Positions 22,902 through 30,481 of a stretch of 30,503 nucleotides of DNA are shown here, in pieces. Source of the stretch: Candidatus Pacebacteria bacterium UBA6188 (lineage in GTDB: Bacteria; Patescibacteriota; Microgenomatia; UBA1400; PJMF01); NCBI GenBank assembly GCA_002422765.1, contig DITI01000018.1, positions 3,914-34,416 on the forward strand, read 5' to 3'. Each line of letters starts with the position of its first letter. Position 1 is the stretch's first letter. The notes below the pieces were generated by a model that searched no databases, was not told where the DNA came from, and saw nothing but the letters and a program-made list of their open reading frames with translations. The translations under genes were made by a program, and so were the position numbers.

Positions 22902-24116
22902 CTATTCGTAGCGCAAGGCTTCAATTGGTGAAAGCCTTGCAGCTCTTCTGGCTGGAGCTACTCCAAAAACCAAGCCGACTACTAAAGATACTCCAAAAGC
23001 CAAAAGCACCGCCTCCAGCGTTACTTTGGCTGGAAAATATGGTTGTAGTGCCAGCGAGCCTAGGTAAGCAATTAATAAACCGATTAAGCCTCCTAAAACT
23101 GACAATAAAGCCGCCTCAATCAAAAACTGGAGCATAATTAGGTTGGGTGTTGCCCCCAAAGCTTTTCGCAAACCAATCTCTCTAGTACGTTCTGTTACCG
23201 CCACCAGCATAATGTTCATGATGCCAATGCCACCAACGATCAAAGAAATTGCTGAAATTCCGCCCAAACCAATGGTCAACATTCCTAAGATGCTGTTAAT
23301 CGTTTCTAAAAGCTTGGCCTGATCAAAAACACTGTATTCATCCTCATCAAGTTGTCTGTTCATGGTTGCTTCGATTGCTAAGGTCGCCTCTTTAACTTTA
23401 TCTTTATCACGAACTTCAAAGATAAAAGAATCAATCAGCTCAGTATCAAAATATTTAAAAGAAGTTTCCAAGGGTAAATAAATATAACTATCAAAGCTTG
23501 GGCCACCAAAACCACCACCTTTTTCTTCTAAAACTCCCAAAACTGTATATGCCTGACCACCAAGCAAAACTTTCTTATTAATTGGATCAACTTTACCAAA
23601 AAGCTCTTCGGCTATGCTTGGTCCAAGCAAAGCAACACGATCAGCTTTCTCTTCCTCAGTGTCAGTGAACCAGCGCCCCTTAGTAGTTGGCGTGCTATAA
23701 ACTGTCTCATAGGAGCTGGTGACCGCATAAAGAGTTACTTTTTTACTGTTTTTACCATATTCAGCCTCGGCAACATTAATCGCTGTTACCACGCCATCTT
23801 TTAACAGTTCACGGTTATTACGTATTACCTGATTATAGTAAGAGCGCTTGAGAACCGGCCTAGTAGTCTCAATCATTGCCGTTTCACCACCAAAACCACC
23901 ATTTTCTCCAAATGGGTCACCTGGCACCACATAAAGAATGTTAGTGCCTAGACTGGCAAATTGATCGGTCACGTAAGCTTGCAAGCCTGTGCCTATACTT
24001 GTTAGCAAAACTACAGAACCAACACCAATAATGACACCCAACATCGTCAAAAAAGAACGACTTTTATTGAGCATGATTGATTTGAAAGCTAAACGAGCTA
24101 CAGAAGCCACGGTCAT
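22902..24116 (-). CDS. MacB/FtsX-type ABC transporter permease
   Basis: 404 aa. One N-terminal membrane helix (about 21-45, FLTMLGVIIGVGSVVLLTSIG), a large extracytoplasmic MacB_PCD-type domain (about 50-270), then three helices at about 280-310, 330-355 and 365-395. The cytoplasmic loop VTERTREIGLRKALGA, which contacts the ATPase, and the C-terminal GVAPARRAARLSPIEALRYE are classic. These exporters move peptides, lipoproteins or drugs by mechanotransmission. It is the last gene of the operon and overlaps the ATPase gene by 4 bp (ATGA). A Gly/Phe-rich stretch (GENGGFGGE) lies near residue 75. The substrate is unknown. Confidence 0.92.
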   Translation of the reverse strand: MTVASVARLAFKSIMLNKSRSFLTMLGVIIGVGSVVLLTSIGTGLQAYVTDQFASLGTNILYVVPGDPFGENGGFGGETAMIETTRPVLKRSYYNQVIRNNRELLKDGVVTAINVAEAEYGKNSKKVTLYAVTSSYETVYSTPTTKGRWFTDTEEEKADRVALLGPSIAEELFGKVDPINKKVLLGGQAYTVLGVLEEKGGGFGGPSFDSYIYLPLETSFKYFDTELIDSFIFEVRDKDKVKEATLAIEATMNRQLDEDEYSVFDQAKLLETINSILGMLTIGLGGISAISLIVGGIGIMNIMLVAVTERTREIGLRKALGATPNLIMLQFLIEAALLSVLGGLIGLLIAYLGSLALQPYFPAKVTLEAVLLAFGVSLVVGLVFGVAPARRAARLSPIEALRYE

Positions 24117-24814
24117 TTTTTGCCTTTCCGCTTGCTTGCACTGTCGCTGAGAACTTTACCATCTTTAAAAACAATTTGACGCTGGGCAATTTCTGCCACG
24201 TCTTCTTCGTGAGTAACCATGATGATCGTCTTACCTTCTTCATTAAGCTCGCGTAAAATTCGCTTAATGTCTTCGCCACTCTTGGAATCTAAATTGCCAG
24301 TTGGCTCATCAGCAAAAATGATTGTCGGATCATTAATCAGGGCGCGAGCAATCGCTACTCTCTGCTGTTGCCCGCCAGAAAGTTGAGCTGGTGTGTTTTG
24401 CAAACGATCACCCAAACCAACTCTTTCCAACATGGCTTTGGCCTTCTCCTTGGCAGTATCAGAGTCTGCACCGTAGCCAGCATAGAAAAGCGGCAACATC
24501 ACATTTTCGAGAGCGCTGGTACGAGCCAATAAATTGAAGGATTGAAAAATAAAACCAATTTCTTTGTTGCGCAAATGCGCCCGTTCCACCTCGCCATATG
24601 AAGAAACTTCTGTGCCACTTAGAAAAATTTCACCATGAGTTGGTTCTGCTAACATGCTAGCCACCTGTAAAAAAGTTGACTTACCAGAGCCAGAAGGACC
24701 CATGATCGCTAAAAATTCTTTTTTTGCAACTCCCAATGAAACTTCATCTAGAGCACGAATTACCGTGTCACCAATTTGGTAGTTTTTGGAAACTTTTTTG
24801 AGCTCTAACAACAT
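24113..24814 (-). CDS. MacB/LolD-type ABC transporter ATP-binding protein
   Basis: 233 aa. Walker [11 protein letters not shown]-loop in [22 protein letters not shown], signature [15 protein letters not shown], Walker [13 protein letters not shown] and the switch His in VTHEED. The ATG at 24814, 4 bp after the adaptor stop, gives the standard [15 protein letters not shown] opening. An in-frame ATG 36 bp upstream would add a non-conserved extension that overlaps the adaptor. It works with the permease encoded directly downstream. Confidence 0.95.
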   Translation of the reverse strand: MLLELKKVSKNYQIGDTVIRALDEVSLGVAKKEFLAIMGPSGSGKSTFLQVASMLAEPTHGEIFLSGTEVSSYGEVERAHLRNKEIGFIFQSFNLLARTSALENVMLPLFYAGYGADSDTAKEKAKAMLERVGLGDRLQNTPAQLSGGQQQRVAIARALINDPTIIFADEPTGNLDSKSGEDIKRILRELNEEGKTIIMVTHEEDVAEIAQRQIVFKDGKVLSDSASKRKGKK

Positions 24815-24818
24815 AATT

Positions 24819-25853
24819 TTACTCTGGTAAAAGAATTTGATCGCCCTCAACTAGGCCAGAAATAACCTCAACTTCGTCATCACTTTCCAGACCAATCTCA
24901 ATCTCTCTATCTTCCACTTGCTCTTTGTTGTCCGCTTTAATTTGGATGTAAACTTTGCCGTCTCGCTCACTAATTGCATCAAGTGGCACCATTAAAACAT
25001 TTTCTTTTTTTGCTAAAGTAATCATAGCATCGCCATTCATTCCCAAGCGATATTTGCTCATGTCAGCTCCAACAAGCGGAAATTCCATCAAAAAAACTGT
25101 GCCGCTAGATGATTCAGAGCTAACATAAGAGATATAACTCAAGTTGCTGCTGATTATTTCATCTTCGTAAGCATCTAAAACAATTTCACTAGCTTGACCC
25201 AGACTAACTCTGTGCAAATCAATCTCATCAATTGCTGCTCTAAAAATTAAAGTTTCTGGATTAACTACTTCAAAATAATCGGTTGGAGACAACTGTACGC
25301 CAGCTACTGCTGTCGGAGATACGGTCAACACTCCAGCAAAAGGAGCACTGAGTGTGGTGTTTTGGATAGCAATACTTTGAATTTCAACATTGAGGACTTG
25401 ATTGTCTAGATCATATTGATCTTTGGCTACAGCTCTATTTTCTCTGGTATCCAAAATCTGATCTTTAATGTCGTCTTGCAAATTCTCAAAATCATAGCGC
25501 TCTTTCATATAGAGGTTGAGGTTTTGCTGAAGTTGCTTTTGCAAAGCAGCACGATCAATTGTTGCGATTGACTGCCATTTTTTAACCTGATCGCCTTCTT
25601 TGGCGCCCAAGTAAACAACTTTACCGCCAGCTGCAAAACGCAAACGAGCTTTTTCCTTGGCATCAACGCGACCGGAAATGGTAATGCTTGAGACGATATC
25701 GCCTCTTTTGACTTCTACAAAGTTGAGATTAGTGGAGCTGGCAGCGCTTTTTTGCTGCCACATCCATAAACCAACTAACACTACCGCTAGAATCAACAAA
25801 AGTTTCCAGCGCTTTTTCAAAAAAGTAAAAATTTTTGACTTTGACATAGACAT
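24819..25853 (-). CDS. MacA/HlyD-type membrane fusion (adaptor) protein
   Basis: 344 aa. A basic N-terminus and one membrane anchor (about 15-32, WKLLLILAVVLVGLWMW). VKRGDIVSSITISGRVDAKEKARLRF opens the barrel-sandwich domain, followed by GGKVVYLGAKEGDQVKKWQSIATID (lipoyl-like half), a short coiled coil (about 115-165), then LSAPFAGVLTVSP (second lipoyl half) and a beta-barrel. In Gram-negatives such proteins bridge to an outer-membrane channel; in single-membrane cells they act as an external subunit. It is 3 bp after hydA and 4 bp before the ATPase, so it is in the same operon as the hydrogenase. Confidence 0.9.
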   Translation of the reverse strand: MSMSKSKIFTFLKKRWKLLLILAVVLVGLWMWQQKSAASSTNLNFVEVKRGDIVSSITISGRVDAKEKARLRFAAGGKVVYLGAKEGDQVKKWQSIATIDRAALQKQLQQNLNLYMKERYDFENLQDDIKDQILDTRENRAVAKDQYDLDNQVLNVEIQSIAIQNTTLSAPFAGVLTVSPTAVAGVQLSPTDYFEVVNPETLIFRAAIDEIDLHRVSLGQASEIVLDAYEDEIISSNLSYISYVSSESSSGTVFLMEFPLVGADMSKYRLGMNGDAMITLAKKENVLMVPLDAISERDGKVYIQIKADNKEQVEDREIEIGLESDDEVEVISGLVEGDQILLPE

Positions 25854-25856
25854 ATT

Positions 25857-27587
25857 TTATTCAAATTTATTTTTAGCCGAGTAAGTAGTATACAAGATTT
25901 TTTCTGCCAAAGAAGGATCAGCTTTGACAAAGGCCAAAAACTCTTGCACAACTGGGTTCTCATGAGCTCGCCTGACTTTTTTCTCAGCATCGATTGTGTA
26001 TAGAGCAGCGATGCGTTTTTTAATTGTTTCGGCCGTACCTTGCAGAGGTTGACCACCACCACCGATACAACCACCAGGACAAGCCATGAACTCAATATAA
26101 TCATACTCCTCCACACCACGTTTAATCTTCTCCAAAATATTGCGAGCATTGCGCGGGGTGGCCACCACTGCAACTCTAATTTCCTGCTCTCCTATTTTAA
26201 TAGTAGCTTTTTTGATTCCCTTCATACCCCTCACTTCTTGCAAATCTACTTTTGGTAATTCTTGACCAGTCAATAAGTGAGCAGTAGTGCGCAAAGCAGA
26301 TTCCATTACTCCTCCAGAAGCACCGTAAATCGCAGCTGCCCCGCTATACTCACCTTCCAAATCTGCCTCACTCTCTGGTAAATTTGGCAAATCAAGCTGG
26401 TGTTTTTTCAGCAGAGCTGCCGTTTCTCTGGTAGTTAGAACCAAATCAACGGGCTTGAGCTTGTACCCAGCAAATTCAAAAGTTAATTTATCCATGTCGG
26501 CCTCATACTTTTTGGAGGTACAGGGCATGAGGGAAACCACAACAATACGATTCGGATCAATTCCTGCCTTCTGAGCCCACCAAGTTTTATAAGCAGCACC
26601 AGAATGGATATGGGGTGAACGAGCAGTCGTTAAATGGGAGATTAGTTCTGGATAGTAAAATTCCAAAAACTTCACCCAACCTGGACAACAAGAGGTGAAC
26701 ATTGGCAGACTCGGCTTTTCACCAGCAAATTTTTGGCGCAAACGCTCAGCCAATTCTTCTGCCTCCACCATGGTAGTGATGTCAGCTCCCATGTTGACGT
26801 CAAAAATCTTGTCAAAACCTAAGCGACGTAAAGCGGTAAACATCTTTTTTTCTAAATTTATACCAGGCTCCAAAGCAAACTCTTCACCAATACTAGCTCT
26901 TACAGATGGTGCCATTTGTACAATTACAATTTTTTCTGGATCAGCTAGAACTGCTTCCACTTCCTCCAAATGACTCTGTTCGCGAATGGCTCCTACTGGA
27001 CAACTCACTGTGCATTGCCCGCAATAAATACAATCAACTTTAGGATTTTGACTGTGAGTCAAATGAGCATCGCTAGATTTTCCCTCCAGCTTCAAGAAAT
27101 TAATACCAATGTTGGCGCAAGCACTAACACATAATCCACAACGCACGCATAAATTAGGATCGAATTCAGCCGCATTAGACATCTTATGGACAGATAAATC
27201 CAACATTTTGCGTCGATATTCTTCACTCGTCACTCCATATTTTTTCATCAGGCCAGCTGCTGGACAGGGGAGTTGCTTTTGACATTTGGGGCATTTTTCT
27301 AGATGTGAAGCTAGAATTAATTTTAAATTTTCTGTTCGAAGCTCTTGAATTTCTGCGTCTTTGGTTTCAATACGTAAACCTTCTCGCGCTTGAATTTCAC
27401 AAGAAGTGCTCACTTCTCCTTCATGCTTAACCAAACACAAGCGGCAATTGTGATCGGCTGGTAAATCAGGATGATGACAAAGATGAGGAATATCAACCTG
27501 ATTGGCCAAAGCGATTTGTAATAAATTTTGGCCCTCTTCGGCTTGATAAGGCTGACCATCGATATAAACTGTAACTATTTTTGACAT
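25857..27587 (-). CDS. hydA: [FeFe] hydrogenase catalytic subunit (HydA/HndD type)
   Basis: 576 aa. N-terminal [2Fe-2S] domain with Cys37, 48, 51 and 63; His-Cys [4Fe-4S] site with His95, Cys99, 102 and 108; two [4Fe-4S] sites with Cys147/150/153/157 and Cys186/189/192/196. The H-cluster motifs are all intact: FTSCCPGW (Cys300, proton-path; Cys301, ligand), MPCTSKK (Cys356) and EFMACPGGCIGGGGQP (Cys503, Cys507). The enzyme should make or oxidise H2. The start overlaps the diaphorase stop by 1 bp (TAATG), and its nearest relatives are NAD(P)-linked or electron-bifurcating hydrogenases. HydE, HydF and HydG, needed to build the H-cluster, are not in the window. Confidence 0.95.
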   Translation of the reverse strand: MSKIVTVYIDGQPYQAEEGQNLLQIALANQVDIPHLCHHPDLPADHNCRLCLVKHEGEVSTSCEIQAREGLRIETKDAEIQELRTENLKLILASHLEKCPKCQKQLPCPAAGLMKKYGVTSEEYRRKMLDLSVHKMSNAAEFDPNLCVRCGLCVSACANIGINFLKLEGKSSDAHLTHSQNPKVDCIYCGQCTVSCPVGAIREQSHLEEVEAVLADPEKIVIVQMAPSVRASIGEEFALEPGINLEKKMFTALRRLGFDKIFDVNMGADITTMVEAEELAERLRQKFAGEKPSLPMFTSCCPGWVKFLEFYYPELISHLTTARSPHIHSGAAYKTWWAQKAGIDPNRIVVVSLMPCTSKKYEADMDKLTFEFAGYKLKPVDLVLTTRETAALLKKHQLDLPNLPESEADLEGEYSGAAAIYGASGGVMESALRTTAHLLTGQELPKVDLQEVRGMKGIKKATIKIGEQEIRVAVVATPRNARNILEKIKRGVEEYDYIEFMACPGGCIGGGGQPLQGTAETIKKRIAALYTIDAEKKVRRAHENPVVQEFLAFVKADPSLAEKILYTTYSAKNKFE

Positions 27588-28609
27588 TAAACTTTAATTC
27601 CCAAAATATTGTCTGCATAACTTCTAACTGGCAAAGCAATTGATTTACCTAAATTACAAAAAGAGCCTTTATCCATGATTTTGATAATTGGTGAAAATCT
27701 TTCCCATGGAAGCTCGCTTTCCTCATTCAAACCAGTTAACAACTGCAGTAATTGCCAAGAACCATCACGACAAGGAGAACACTTACCGCAACTTTCTCTT
27801 GTATAAAAAGCAAAGAGATTTTTCAAAAACGAATAAGGAGAAATTGTGCGTGGAAAAACCCTGATCGAACCACTGCCACTCAAGATCGCTGTCTCAGCTT
27901 GGGCAGAAGTTAAAACTTCTCCAGCAGCACCCCCACCCACTTGAACAAAAAAATCAAAATCTGGCAAATTATCAGTTTGGCGCAAAATATCTGAAACACT
28001 TTGCTCATTTTTAACTCGAAAAACACCTGGCTGAGATAAGCCATCACCACTAATCGTTGTTAAGCGAGTCTGTTCAAATTTATCAGTAGCCACACAAGCC
28101 ACATCATAAAAAGTCTCTACATTATGTAAAAGTACTGGTGCGCCAAAAATACCTAAAACTGAAGGGCTAGGATTTTTATAACGAGGCTGAACTTTTTTAC
28201 CCTCAATAGAATTGAGTAAGGCCCCTGTTTCACCACCAATATAAGTTGGCTCTTCTTTGAAAAGATTGATCAAATAGCCTCGCTGACGACAAAATTCAAG
28301 CAGGGGATCAATTTTGGCTTGTAAGGCTTGATAGTAATTTTTATTGATGTAGAAATAACCTTCTTTGGTTTGTAAGAAATCCATGGTCAAAAGCATGCCC
28401 TTAAAAACCTCTACTGGATAATGTTCTAATAGAAAAAAATCTTTGCTCACGTCAGGCTCGCCCTCACTAGCATTACAAACCACATATTTTTTGGGCTTTT
28501 GTAAATCTCTAATGCGACGCCATTTGCGAGCTACTGGAAAAGCCGCTCCACCGCGCCCAACCAAAGCTTCTTTTTCGATTGCATTTAACAACTCATCTTT
28601 TAGATACAT
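27587..28609 (-). CDS. NuoF-like diaphorase subunit of the hydrogenase, compact form
   Basis: 340 aa. FMN site GRGGAAFPVARKW (18-30), NADH site CNASEGEPDVSKD (45-57), YIGGETGALLNSIEGKKVQPR (about 122-142), and a [4Fe-4S] site with Cys274, 277, 280 and 318. It should pass electrons between NAD(P)H, flavin and the hydrogenase. Related HydB/HndC proteins are near 600 aa, with an N-terminal thioredoxin-like [2Fe-2S] domain and a C-terminal ferredoxin domain; both are absent here. The NADH motif has Ala-Ser where Ala-Asp is usual (CNADEGEPG). The start overlaps the upstream membrane gene by 17 bp. Confidence 0.92.
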   Translation of the reverse strand: MYLKDELLNAIEKEALVGRGGAAFPVARKWRRIRDLQKPKKYVVCNASEGEPDVSKDFFLLEHYPVEVFKGMLLTMDFLQTKEGYFYINKNYYQALQAKIDPLLEFCRQRGYLINLFKEEPTYIGGETGALLNSIEGKKVQPRYKNPSPSVLGIFGAPVLLHNVETFYDVACVATDKFEQTRLTTISGDGLSQPGVFRVKNEQSVSDILRQTDNLPDFDFFVQVGGGAAGEVLTSAQAETAILSGSGSIRVFPRTISPYSFLKNLFAFYTRESCGKCSPCRDGSWQLLQLLTGLNEESELPWERFSPIIKIMDKGSFCNLGKSIALPVRSYADNILGIKV

Positions 28610-29141
28610 AAATTTTTTCTAGGTTTTTTTGTAACAATAAAGCTAGAGTTCCACCCACCAATGCCGTCCACATTTGTGGCCACGACATCATGCTGGCGAT
28701 GCGGGTCGATAGGGGAGCAACTAGAAGTCCTTCCATAATTAATTTGGCCACCAAAAAAAGAAATAAACTCTTCAAACTAGCTGCCAATAAAACCGTCAAT
28801 AAATTTTGACCCAACTTAGATTTGGACTGATAAAATCTGGCAAAAACAGCAATGTAAAGACAATTGCTGATCATAATGAAAGGTAGCATTGGAGCCAAAG
28901 CCACTGGCAAAAGACCGTTGGCCAAAGCAACACTACTTGGAATTAGAGCCAAGAAAAAAGCTTTACTTTGACCCAAATAAATAAAGGACAAAATCAGCAA
29001 AGCATTAATGATTGGACCAGTTAAAAACTGTTGATGCACCAAAGCTGGCACCAAAAAAATCAAGCTAGAAAAGAGAATGGAGAGAGTTAGTTCTCGATTC
29101 TGAACAATCGCCTCAAGACCAATGAAGGTTTGTTTTGTCAT
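28593..29141 (-). CDS. Small polytopic membrane protein of unknown function
   Basis: 182 aa with five or six hydrophobic helices (about 17-35, 40-60, 62-80, 82-102, 112-135 and 152-170). The size and the pattern of short loops resemble S-components of ECF vitamin transporters, but no signature is clear and no ECF ATPase is nearby. It sits between a PH-like membrane protein gene (29 bp upstream) and the NuoF-like gene (17-bp overlap), so it is co-expressed with the hydrogenase. A role tied to the hydrogenase, such as a membrane tether or cofactor uptake, is possible but unproven. Confidence 0.7.
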   Translation of the reverse strand: MTKQTFIGLEAIVQNRELTLSILFSSLIFLVPALVHQQFLTGPIINALLILSFIYLGQSKAFFLALIPSSVALANGLLPVALAPMLPFIMISNCLYIAVFARFYQSKSKLGQNLLTVLLAASLKSLFLFLVAKLIMEGLLVAPLSTRIASMMSWPQMWTALVGGTLALLLQKNLEKIYVSKR

Positions 29142-29169
29142 CCAACCATCATAGCAAATAAGCCGGCAG

Positions 29170-29823
29170 TTACTCTAGGGGAACTTTATCTTTGAGCCAG
29201 TCAGCTACCTTCTCGTAGGTAGTGGGCTCAGGTTTTTCTTGAAGCAAAACTTCTGATAAAACTTCAGCAAGATCTTTTTCTCTGGGAGTTTGGCCATCAA
29301 CCAAGACAAAGGTTAAGCGACCGGGAAACTTGTATAGTTCAATTTCCAAAACTCTTTGTCCAGACTTATCATCAAACCAAAATCGACCCATACTCAACCA
29401 AGAAAAAGCTTCTTTTTCAATATAAATACCATAATTAGTTAATTTGTAATGCAAATTCTGAGGTGGAATCACTGCCGTCACATAGACCAAGAACACAATC
29501 GAGATCACCACTGCCACTGGTAGAACTTGACCCGCAAAAAATAAAATCAAAGAAATTAAAATCGCAATAATAATAATTGTGCTAAAAAATTGACGATTAC
29601 GCTTCTTGAATGGTCTGGCTGGAGCATCCCACTCAACCAAAGTTTCCTCTGGAATTGGACGATAAAAACCTGGCGCAACCTTGGAGTTCTCCATTTTGAA
29701 TTGCTCTGGCATGCGCACGCTCGCCACTTGCTCTCTCATTAGTTGCTCAGCTGCAGCTTGATCAGGACCAAGTTTCTCTCCGGCTTGATTGCCAAACAGG
29801 GCAGTCTTAATTTTTTCAAACAT
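29170..29823 (-). CDS. Membrane protein with two helices and a PH-like C-terminal domain, function unknown
   Basis: 217 aa with the ATG at 29823. The N-terminal 75 residues are soluble (FEKIKTALFGNQAGEKLGPD). Two adjacent helices follow at about 84-103 and 105-125, then a beta-rich region (NLHYKLTNYGIYIEKEAFSW, MGRFWFDDKSGQRVLEIELY, GRLTFVLVDG) of the kind found in bacterial PH-like membrane proteins, and a helical tail. An ATG 30 bp upstream is in frame, but TATATT lies 7 nt before 29823, which favours the later, possibly leaderless start. It is the first gene of the hydrogenase-exporter operon. Confidence 0.7.
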   Translation of the reverse strand: MFEKIKTALFGNQAGEKLGPDQAAAEQLMREQVASVRMPEQFKMENSKVAPGFYRPIPEETLVEWDAPARPFKKRNRQFFSTIIIIAILISLILFFAGQVLPVAVVISIVFLVYVTAVIPPQNLHYKLTNYGIYIEKEAFSWLSMGRFWFDDKSGQRVLEIELYKFPGRLTFVLVDGQTPREKDLAEVLSEVLLQEKPEPTTYEKVADWLKDKVPLE

Positions 29824-29830
29824 CAATTCT

Positions 29831-29860
29831 AATATACACGATTTGACGAGCAATCGCCAA
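29831..29860 (-). promoter_or_regulatory. Promoter for the hydrogenase-exporter operon
   Basis: On the minus strand TTGGCG (29860-29855), an 18-nt spacer and TATATT (29836-29831). Only 7 nt separate the -10 from the ATG at 29823, and no Shine-Dalgarno is present. Confidence 0.45.
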
Positions 29861-29884
29861 GCCCTATAAAATCAAGTCTTTGAC

Positions 29885-29893
29885 TGATATAAT
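29885..29893 (+). promoter_or_regulatory. Extended -10 promoter for tRNA-Ser and tRNA-Val
   Basis: TGATATAAT, a perfect TGnTATAAT, 22 bp before tRNA-Ser. A second possible promoter, TTGACG (29843-29848) with a 16-nt spacer and TATAAA (29865-29870), lies upstream. Confidence 0.6.
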
Positions 29894-29915
29894 TTGTTAT
29901 CTCTAGAGAATAAAA

Positions 29916-29998
29916 GGAGGTGTCGCATAGCGGTCAATTGCGCTGGTCTTGAAAACCAGAGCCTTACGGCTTCGTGAGTTCGAATCTCACCACCTCCG
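29916..29998 (+). tRNA. tRNA-Ser (anticodon TGA)
   Basis: Class II tRNA with a long variable arm. Acceptor stem GGAGGTG/CACCTCC with G73, anticodon stem CTGGT/ACCAG around CTTGAAA (anticodon TGA), variable arm AGCC-TTAC-GGCT, T stem GTGAG/CTCAC around TTCGAAT. CCA is not encoded. Confidence 0.95.
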
Positions 29999-30045
29999 CT
30001 TTGAACGGGATACATAAGTGGGATTTTTAAAAAATTAGATTGTTT

Positions 30046-30118
30046 GCGCGGTTAGCTCAGTTGGTAGAGCGACTCGTTTACACCGAGTAGGCCAGGGGTT
30101 CGAATCCCTTATCGCCCA
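30046..30118 (+). tRNA. tRNA-Val (anticodon TAC) with an acceptor mismatch
   Basis: D stem GCTC/GAGC, anticodon stem ACTCG/CGAGT around TTTACAC (anticodon TAC), T stem AGGGG/CCCTT around TTCGAAT, A73. The acceptor arms GCGCGGT and ATCGCCC pair except for a C2-C71 mismatch; the usual tRNA-Val starts GGGCGGT. CCA is not encoded. It lies 47 bp after tRNA-Ser and has no promoter of its own that I can see. Confidence 0.88.
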
Positions 30119-30145
30119 CAGTAACTTTAAAAGGAGGTGAGAAAA

Positions 30146-30328
30146 ATGAATGAAGGAAATGAAGGAAGTGTAGGACATGGTGTCCCGGATTTTTCCGGGC
30201 TGGTGGAAAGAAGACTGCGAATGTCGGGTATCGACCCGGACGCCCCTTTCCCGGGTATAACTATAAGACCTGATATTGCCAAAATGATCCAGGTTATCAT
30301 GGAAGAACATAAACCCGACGATAGGTAA
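30146..30328 (+). CDS. Small protein of unknown function with a strong ribosome binding site
   Basis: 60 aa. AAGGAGGT (30131-30138) lies 7 nt before the ATG at 30146 and is the best Shine-Dalgarno in the window; a GTG at 30137 overlaps it and is not the start. The product is acidic and Gly/Pro/Asp-rich in its first half (GIDPDAPFPGITIRPD) and helical at the end (IAKMIQVIMEEHKPDD). No family recognised. Two GC-rich inverted repeats lie in the coding region (CCCGGA/TCCGGG at 30184-30199, and ACCCGG/CCGGGT near 30235-30256), so a structured RNA is an alternative. The composition is richer in GC than the rest of the window. A terminator directly follows the stop codon. Confidence 0.6.
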   Translation: MNEGNEGSVGHGVPDFSGLVERRLRMSGIDPDAPFPGITIRPDIAKMIQVIMEEHKPDDR

Positions 30329-30351
30329 GAACAAATCGTTCTTATTTTTTT
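30326..30351 (+). terminator. Rho-independent terminator after the 60-aa gene
   Basis: TAAGAAC (30326-30332) and GTTCTTA (30338-30344) form a 7-bp stem with a 5-nt loop, followed by seven T. The stem begins at the stop codon itself. Confidence 0.8.
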
Positions 30352-30378
30352 ATTGCTTTATTCGCTTTTAAATGGTAT

Positions 30379-30412
30379 AAACAGGATGTTGCCCAAACAG
30401 CCTGTTTTTTGT
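30379..30412 (+). terminator. Second terminator-like hairpin
   Basis: AAACAGG (30379-30385) and CCTGTTT (30401-30407) form a 7-bp stem with a 15-nt loop, followed by T-rich sequence. It may back up the terminator 30 bp upstream. Confidence 0.55.
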
Positions 30413-30466
30413 TGTTTTTCCGTTTTGTGTTTCGTCCTGGATTTTTGATATTTGAATTTCGGGTTT

Positions 30467-30481
30467 CCCGCCGGAGGCGGG
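30467..30481. repeat. GC-rich hairpin near the right edge
   Basis: CCCGCC-GGA-GGCGGG, a perfect 6-bp stem with a 3-nt loop. It is like the short REP-type hairpins scattered in many bacterial genomes. No second copy is in the window. Confidence 0.5.

Noticed and set aside
30035..30334. Minus-strand frame of 99 codons ending in RDSNPWPTRCKRVALPTELTAQ
   Set aside because: It is the antisense translation of tRNA-Val and the 60-aa gene; this kind of string is the usual mark of a frame read through a tRNA.
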